Assembly: GCA_964493505.1 (NCBI GenBank)
Contig: CAZBNP010000015.1
Span: 49,522-113,521 of the forward strand
Direction of reading: 5' to 3'
Length of the DNA: 64,000 bases
Origin: Chryseosolibacter sp964493505
Lineage (GTDB): Bacteria; Bacteroidota; Bacteroidia; Cytophagales; Cyclobacteriaceae
Part shown: positions 60,901-64,000 of the stretch, piece by piece
How positions within the stretch are numbered: the first letter of the stretch is position 1
How the letters are laid out: each line of letters begins with the position of its first letter
The notes under the pieces: model-generated
Databases searched by the model: none
Seen by the model: only the letters and a program-made list of their open reading frames with translations
Told to the model about the DNA's origin: nothing
Program-made: the position numbers and the translations under genes

Positions 60901-61396
60901 CATCGGTACGTTGCCATACGGTGTCGGTGAAAAATTCTGTAGCAGGGAAGTTCCTGTCCTTGATGATGAATTTTGCACTTTGGGTTTTGGGATGGCTTTT
61001 GAAATATCCCCCCACCAGCTTGCCATACCATCGCCAGTCGTACTCGGTATCTGTAGCGGCATGTACCCCGACAAAACCTCCCCCGGCCTGGATATAGCGT
61101 TCAAAGGCGACTTCCTGACGGTAGTCGAGTACATTGCCCGTGGTGCTGAGAAAGATCACAGCTGAATAATTCTTTAGAGAATCTTCCGTGAAGTAGGCGG
61201 CATTCTTGGTAGTGTCAACCCGGAAGCCATTCTCCTCCCCCATTGTCTGGAGCGCTGCAATTCCCAGCGGGATAGACCGGTGCTTGAAACCAGCCGTTTT
61301 TGAAAACACAAGCACCCTCGGCTCACCCTCGCGCTTTCTGTCGCACGAGCCTAGAGTGACCGTAAGGATTACAAAAAGGAACAGATAGTTCTTCAT
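57998..61396 (-). CDS. Multidomain lipoprotein: ThuA, sugar dehydrogenase, PKD, cytochrome c, CBM-like
   Basis: A 1132-residue lipoprotein (lipobox LGSC, Cys18). After a ThuA domain (about 28-245; FVGVHAATDTEYDW, GGRAFYTELGHTDESF) comes a soluble PQQ-type glucose/sorbosone dehydrogenase domain (about 260-690; GGSIAFGPDGLLYLSTGDN, GPDGRLYLLEYGSGWF). A PKD domain (about 700-790; VTYVWHLGNGT) and a c-type cytochrome with CMSCH at 875-879 and a likely axial Met in MPGH follow. The last 150 residues look like a carbohydrate-binding beta-sandwich. It would oxidise a sugar and pass electrons to the heme in one polypeptide. A promoter with TTG, 20-base spacer and TAACTTTC lies at 61454-61424. Confidence 0.9.
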   Translation of the reverse strand: MKNYLFLFVILTVTLGSCDRKREGEPRVLVFSKTAGFKHRSIPLGIAALQTMGEENGFRVDTTKNAAYFTEDSLKNYSAVIFLSTTGNVLDYRQEVAFERYIQAGGGFVGVHAATDTEYDWRWYGKLVGGYFKSHPKTQSAKFIIKDRNFPATEFFTDTVWQRTDELYNFKDLNPDVNVLITVDESSYEGGSNGAYHPMAWYHDYDGGRAFYTELGHTDESFSEENYLRHLLGGIRYAIGDNKELNYKKAKSQFPPDEDRFTKTQLSYGAFFEPTEMAILPNFDILVTQRRGEILLYKEETKQLKQVGFLNVYWKTSVKGVNAEEGVMGIAKDPDYAKNNWIYIYYSPIDISVNRLSRFTFKDDSLDVTTEKIILDVQSQREICCHTGGSIAFGPDGLLYLSTGDNSTPFNEPNARFVNSGFAPLNDLPGKEQYDARRSAANTNDLRGKILRIRVNSDATYEIPEGNLFPENSDKTRPEIYVMGNRNPYRISVDQKNSFLYWGEVGPDANNDSLATRGPRGYDEVNQAREPGNFGWPLFVGDNFAYRDFDYATGESGAPFDPANPINDSRNNTGLTQLPPAQPAFIWYPYTVSPDFPQVGTGGRNAMTGPVYYTDMFPKETRLPDYYNGKLIIYDWIRGWIKAVTLFPNGDFSKMEPFFPDIKVSSLIDMEVGPDGRLYLLEYGSGWFSRNANSGLARIDFNGGNRPPKIQTFEIDKTSGVLPLKVRATALATDPENDQVTYVWHLGNGTTRETSTPELDYTYESAGDYSVSLEVKDSHGASTKSNAVALYAGNEAPQVALEITGGNQSFFLEGNPLHYRVVVTDNNDSSPIDPANLFVSVDYVEGGYDQAATTMGHQQGEISVIGKGLVESLDCMSCHKETEKSIGPSYLQVAQKYGKDPGATSYLTGKILNGSQGVWGETAMPGHATLPESDARQIVGWILSLANDSPVARSLPPSGTITPPNDLAGDMALVLSATYTDKGGNNVKALTGSNALVLANSQVHFKGNEKVSGFKHTRLGNVNYAGIPNKEGWIALDSIDLTGVGAADVLMAWQSAPSISYDFEMRLDGPSGRLLGKGSMPAPKKDAQRGSARIRISPVTDGKFHSVYLIYKPTGATSEVPVGVWAVKFRAG

Positions 61397-61715
61397 AGTG
61401 AGATCAATAGTAAGATCAATTCTGAAAGTTAGATTTTCCGTATAACACCGACAAGGTCAAAACCATAATAATCGCGGGAATGCGTTAGGTCTATTCGGGT
61501 TTCAGGCGGTAAGGATAGCAAAAAATGATCAATAAGTAAGGTCCCGGGGCCAGGGATTGCCAGAGAATGTAGGTGTCCTACGGCGGCTTGACCGCACTCT
61601 CATGCGGCAACTCACCCCGTTTAAATTCATTTCGGCCAGATATCCGCGATCTTTTTTCAAAAAATCACCTGTGGGAATATTATATTAGCTCGATATCGGA
61701 TCTCGGTATCGGATA
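61397..61715. other. 319-base divergent intergenic region
   Basis: This spacer between the lipoprotein gene and the response-regulator gene holds the minus-strand promoter described separately. On the plus strand a TATATTAG -7-like box lies at 61681-61688 without a -33 TTG, followed by two direct copies of TATCGGAT (61694-61701 and 61707-61714) right before the ATG. A small CCGCA/TGCGG hairpin is also present near 61580-61600. No open frame with support, and no RNA gene, was seen. Confidence 0.4.
61424..61454 (-). promoter_or_regulatory. Candidate promoter of the large lipoprotein gene
   Basis: On the minus strand: TTG at 61454-61452, a 20-base spacer, TAACTTTC at 61431-61424 (last base differs from TAnnTTTG). 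The start point would be near 61417, about 20 bases before the ATG. A direct repeat, AGATCAAT twice, lies between it and the gene. Confidence 0.45.
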
Positions 61716-62138
61716 ATGAAGAACGCTATGGCTGGTAGGAAGGTGTTGAAAAATGAGGGGATAGTGGTACTGAACATAGACGACGACCCTGAGGATCTCG
61801 AAATATTCTGTAAGGCGGTAAAGACCGTCAACCCTTTGGCAAAGTGTTTCCTCGCCCGGAACGCCAGAGAAGCGCTGAACATTCTGCGGGACACCATCAC
61901 GCCTGACTATATCTTCCTCGACATTCACATGCCGATGATGGACGGCAAGACCGTGCTAACGGAACTAAGGCAAAACAAAAAGCTTGCGGTAGTGCCCGTC
62001 ATTATGTATTCGACTGCCATCAATCCCCGGGAAACGGAAGAATATGCGGCTCTCGGAGCGACGGAGTTCCTCAGCAAGCAGCATGACTTTCGCAGCTTAT
62101 GCAACGCATTGGAGTCACTCCTGAAAAATCTTGCCTGA
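61716..62138 (+). CDS. Single-domain response regulator (CheY-like)
   Basis: A 140-residue protein that is only a receiver domain, with an N-terminal extension of about 14 residues. The acidic pocket is D22-D24 (NIDDDPED), the phosphoacceptor is D69 in IFLDIHMPMMDG, the switch residues are S99/T100 in MYSTA, and K121 is in FLSKQ. Without an output domain it must act through protein contacts, as in phosphorelays. An ATG four codons downstream (61728) could also start it. No kinase gene is adjacent. It converges with the H1-SWIB gene across a bidirectional hairpin terminator. Confidence 0.88.
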   Translation: MKNAMAGRKVLKNEGIVVLNIDDDPEDLEIFCKAVKTVNPLAKCFLARNAREALNILRDTITPDYIFLDIHMPMMDGKTVLTELRQNKKLAVVPVIMYSTAINPRETEEYAALGATEFLSKQHDFRSLCNALESLLKNLA

Positions 62139-62150
62139 GCGCGTAAAGCA

Positions 62151-62182
62151 AAAGAGCCACCCGCTGAAGCGAGTGACTCTTT
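62151..62182. terminator. Bidirectional terminator
   Basis: AAAGAG and CTCTTT, then CAC/GTG and CGC/GCG past single mismatches, fold around a TGAA loop between convergent genes. T-rich ends occur on both strands, best on the minus strand (TCTTTTGCTTT). Confidence 0.7.
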
Positions 62183-62209
62183 AATGAATTGTTTCCCGGA
62201 TACGGTGAA

Positions 62210-62668
62210 TTACTTGACGTTGTTATTCACAACTTTCGCAAGCTCGAACATCGAGATCTGGCTCTTGCCGCCAAAAAGTGGTTTCAGCTTAGCATCTGCA
62301 TTGATCATTCTCCTGTTTCTGGAATCCTGGAGTCCGTTCTTCTTGATGTATGCCCAGATCTTCTTGATGATCTCGGTTCTCGGGAGCGGCTTGCTTCCTA
62401 CAACGTCAGCCAGGGCCGGGCTTAGTGTAAGGGGAGCCATAAAGGCTGCATTAGGTTTCCGGGTCGATTTCTTCTTAGCAACCTTCTTCTTGGCTACCTT
62501 TTTCTTGGCTACTTTCTTAGCGGCCTTCTTAGCCACTTTCTTCTTAGCTGCCTTCTTAGGTGCCTTTTTTGCCGACTTTTTCACTGCTTTTTTAGCAGCC
62601 TTCTTTGCAGCCTTCTTAGGGCTTTTCTTGGCTGATTTCTTTGCAGCCTTCTTCGCTTTTTTTGCCAT
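62210..62668 (-). CDS. Histone H1-like / SWIB domain fusion protein
   Basis: A 152-residue protein in two parts. Residues 1-70 are a lysine/alanine tail of repeated AKKAAKK-type units with some KSPKK and KKVAKK, as in bacterial histone H1-like proteins. Residues 75-150 form a SWIB/MDM2 domain (LSPALADVVGSKPLPRTEIIKKIWAYIKKNGLQD, DAKLKPLFG, ISMFELAKVV). It should bind DNA through the basic tail and a partner through SWIB, in the nucleoid. A -7 box TATCTTTG lies at 62719-62712. The paralogue at 63485-63694 has the tail alone and starts with an almost identical codon context. Confidence 0.92.
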   Translation of the reverse strand: MAKKAKKAAKKSAKKSPKKAAKKAAKKAVKKSAKKAPKKAAKKKVAKKAAKKVAKKKVAKKKVAKKKSTRKPNAAFMAPLTLSPALADVVGSKPLPRTEIIKKIWAYIKKNGLQDSRNRRMINADAKLKPLFGGKSQISMFELAKVVNNNVK

Positions 62669-62711
62669 AGCGTTTTTGATTTGATTAAAAGTTGATTAAA
62701 AATTTAGAGTT

Positions 62712-62719
62712 CAAAGATA
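62712..62719 (-). promoter_or_regulatory. Candidate -7 element of the H1-SWIB gene
   Basis: TATCTTTG on the minus strand, an exact TAnnTTTG match 43 bases upstream of the ATG. No -33 TTG at the right distance was found. Confidence 0.4.
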
Positions 62720-62932
62720 TTACGTTGGGATGAATTTCCGGTGCGAATATAGTGCTCGCGGGAGGATTCTTTGACAACTTTGTTTGTATGCAGGTCGCAT
62801 TCATTACGAATCGTTTCACTAAAATACATGGGTTGCAGAAATTATCCTAATCCGCTCTCATCATTTTACATTTCCTCCTAAAAGACCGTTCCAGGTCCCC
62901 GGGAAAAAGACGTGCCACCGAAGACCGAAGCA

Positions 62933-62963
62933 TTGCGTAACTATTTAGTTACATATATATTTG
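62933..62963 (+). promoter_or_regulatory. arsR promoter with small palindromic operator
   Basis: TTG at 62933-62935, a 20-base spacer, TATATTTG at 62956-62963 (exact -7 match). The spacer holds the perfect palindrome GTAACT-ATTT-AGTTAC (62937-62952), the usual place and size for an ArsR-type operator, so autorepression is likely. Confidence 0.65.
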
Positions 62964-62999
62964 TAGCCATGTGGTATTCGTAACCACATGGCTACAAAT
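62959..62999 (+). repeat. 17-bp perfect inverted repeat in the arsR leader
   Basis: ATTTGTAGCCATGTGGT is followed, after a 7-base loop (ATTCGTA), by its exact complement ACCACATGGCTACAAAT. The left arm overlaps the -7 box and the right arm ends 8 bases before the arsR ATG. In RNA it would form a stable hairpin next to the start codon. No T-run follows. Confidence 0.85.
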
Positions 63000-63007
63000 C
63001 ACCGGAC

Positions 63008-63361
63008 ATGATGAGACGTGATACATTTCAGGCGATTGCCGATCCTACCCGCCGGCAGATAATCCACATTCTGGCGCACGGCCCCCTCAATTTGAACGCC
63101 GTAGCCGGAAACTTCCGGATAAGTCGGCCGGCCATCTCGCGGCATATAAAGATTCTTGCGGAATGTGGACTTATCGAGGTCCGAAAACAGGGCCGGGAGC
63201 GATTCTGCGAGGCGAACTTGCAATCCCTCGCCGAAGTTGCTGACTGGGTCGAAACCTATCGGGCATTTTGGACGAGAAGACTTGATGCGCTCGAAACCTT
63301 CCTCGACACTACTACTGGTTCTCCGAAAAGGTCGAGAAGCACCAGGAACAAAAAAACCTAA
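63008..63361 (+). CDS. ArsR-family transcriptional regulator
   Basis: A 117-residue winged-helix repressor. The N-terminus FQAIADPTRRQIIHILA and the recognition helix region ISRPAISRHIKILAECGLIEVRKQGRERF are typical of the ArsR/SdpR group, with no obvious metal-binding CxC motif, so it probably senses something other than arsenite. Two ATGs (63008 and 63011) are possible starts. The C-terminal tail is basic (GSPKRSRSTRNKKT). No target gene follows: a bidirectional terminator comes next. Palindromes in its own promoter suggest autoregulation, and the divergent H1-SWIB gene is a possible second target. Confidence 0.9.
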   Translation: MMRRDTFQAIADPTRRQIIHILAHGPLNLNAVAGNFRISRPAISRHIKILAECGLIEVRKQGRERFCEANLQSLAEVADWVETYRAFWTRRLDALETFLDTTTGSPKRSRSTRNKKT

Positions 63362-63426
63362 CTATCAAAACATTCCCGCCTTCAGCGGTCACCAAAGATC
63401 CTAATGATGCAGAACGGATATGGGAC

Positions 63427-63463
63427 AAAAAAAACCTGAGCATTTCATACCCAGGTTTTTTTT
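63427..63463. terminator. Bidirectional terminator, arsR / H1-like
   Basis: Eight As plus CCTG pair with CAGG plus eight Ts, a perfect 12-bp stem around a 13-base loop. It gives a U-run on both strands and separates the convergent arsR and H1-like genes. Confidence 0.85.
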
Positions 63464-63484
63464 CATTAACTCCAATGGAGTTGA

Positions 63485-63694
63485 CTACTTTCTTTTCTTA
63501 GCAGCTTTCTTAGCAGTTTTCTTTTTTGCGCTCTTCTTAGCTACTTTTTTCGCGCTTTTCTTAGCGGCTTTCTTTGCTTTCTTAGCCACTTTCTTTGCGC
63601 CTTTTTTCGCAGCTTTCTTAGCTACTTTCTTCGCGCCTTTTTTTGCTGCTTTCTTAGCTGTCTTTTTCGCAGCTTTCTTCGCTTTCTTTGCCAT
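63485..63694 (-). CDS. Histone H1-like protein (lysine-repeat)
   Basis: A 69-residue protein composed almost entirely of Ala, Lys, Gly, Val and Ser, in repeats such as AKKAAKKGAKKVAKK. It resembles the C-terminal domain of eukaryotic H1 and bacterial HC1/HC2-like proteins and should bind DNA nonspecifically. It shares its opening codons and leader end (ACGCTATGGCAAA) with the H1-SWIB gene, so the two are paralogues by duplication or fusion. A -7-like TATATTTA lies at 63764-63757. Repetitive DNA makes its length prone to change by slippage or assembly error. Confidence 0.88.
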   Translation of the reverse strand: MAKKAKKAAKKTAKKAAKKGAKKVAKKAAKKGAKKVAKKAKKAAKKSAKKVAKKSAKKKTAKKAAKKRK

Positions 63695-64000
63695 AGCGTT
63701 TCTGTTTTAAGGTTTAAAAATAAAACTATTACTTGTCCAACTTAGGACCTATGGCGTAAATATACTTACTAGGATTAATAAATAAAAAAAAATTGAAATA
63801 TTCTTGATTATTACAATCCTACCACATACACAATACAAACTTCATATCGCGTCGCGATCACCAACAACTGCACATCATTGGCACGACTGAATGTTCATGT
63901 AAGTGCGCGTGTTCTAATGATCCGATACACTGAAGAGAAGGAGGCGAAAGTGAAAGCTTCCCCAAAAACAGTAGCGGTTAAAAATAAAGTTTAATCGTTA
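63695..64000. other. 306-base region at the window end
   Basis: AT-rich near 63770-63830, with the possible H1-like promoter. At 63917-63994 there is a 25-codon frame rich in Lys (MIRYTEEKEAKVKASPK...), with AAGGAGG inside it; it is too short and context-free to call a gene. Nothing else was recognised. Confidence 0.3.

Larger units (their letters stand above)
62669..63007. other. 339-base divergent region, H1-SWIB to arsR
   Basis: Contains the -7 box of the H1-SWIB gene (62712-62719) and, near the other end, the arsR promoter with its two palindromes (described separately). Between about 62760 and 62930 no gene, RNA or clear repeat was seen. Confidence 0.5.

Noticed and set aside
62460..62668. 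Short tandem DNA repeats resembling an array
   Set aside because: They encode the lysine/alanine tail of the H1-SWIB protein; there are no spacers and no CRISPR features.
1..64000. tRNA, rRNA, insertion sequences, prophage, CRISPR and riboswitches
   Set aside because: The intergenic spacers were read on both strands. No cloverleaf, transposase, att-like repeat or known riboswitch core was recognised; a dedicated covariance search was not possible.

Overview
The window is a gene-dense piece of a Bacteroidota chromosome, most likely from the order Cytophagales; the genus cannot be fixed from sequence alone. The evidence is the gene content: LytS/LytTR regulators, a DUF2807 head-GIN protein, a YjgP/YjgQ permease next to tgt, a long PurF-like amidotransferase, lysine-repeat histone H1-like proteins, and a ThuA/sugar-dehydrogenase/cytochrome lipoprotein. 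Candidate promoters also have the Bacteroidota form, with TTG near -33, a 18-21 bp spacer and a -7 box of TAnnTT(T/A)G. Shine-Dalgarno sequences are mostly absent. About 58 protein genes fill the window. No tRNA, rRNA, insertion sequence, prophage or CRISPR array was seen.

Layout. 0-9.3 kb: a saccharopine dehydrogenase-like enzyme, an amino-acid permease, a DEDDy exonuclease, an envelope-stress cluster (LiaF-like, DUF4288, LytS-type kinase, LytTR regulator), YigZ, a DUF2807 protein, and prfB with an intact programmed +1 frameshift. 9.3-17.9 kb: housekeeping genes (corrinoid adenosyltransferase, ABC ATPase, NRDE protein, rnhB, Nudix, two PlsC acyltransferases around gatC, rsmG, a sigma factor, a glycosyltransferase). 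17.9-23.7 kb: tgt, a LptF/G permease, ispE, fabI, a zinc-ribbon membrane protein and murI. 23.8-33.5 kb: the membrane half of complex I, nuoH-I-J-K-L-M-N, with a TPR sensor kinase lodged between nuoH and nuoI. 33.5-41.9 kb: a PurF-like enzyme, an EVE protein, a secreted protein, pyrR-pyrB, a cystathionine beta-synthase-like enzyme and an OmpA/SPOR protein. 41.9-51.1 kb: pbpC, a giant alpha-2-macroglobulin and an MscS channel. 51.2-55.7 kb: the aromatic amino-acid operon. 55.7-64 kb: an FRG-domain protein, a second aminotransferase, the large redox lipoprotein, a lone receiver protein, a histone H1-SWIB fusion, an ArsR regulator and a second H1-like protein.

The main discovery candidate lies upstream of pheA on the minus strand. 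A 20-residue leader peptide contains eight consecutive Phe/Tyr codons (FFYFYYYF). It is followed by a perfect 10-bp terminator hairpin with a U-run. The end of the leader frame repeats the 3' arm of that terminator, so it can pair with the 5' arm as an antiterminator. With a well-placed promoter, this forms a compact ribosome-mediated attenuator for pheA - aminotransferase - tyrA - DAHP synthase/chorismate mutase.

Other points of interest are a tRNA-guanine transglycosylase that has lost all four zinc ligands, an ArsR promoter containing two nested palindromes, the kinase inserted in the nuo cluster, and the two H1-like genes flanking arsR.
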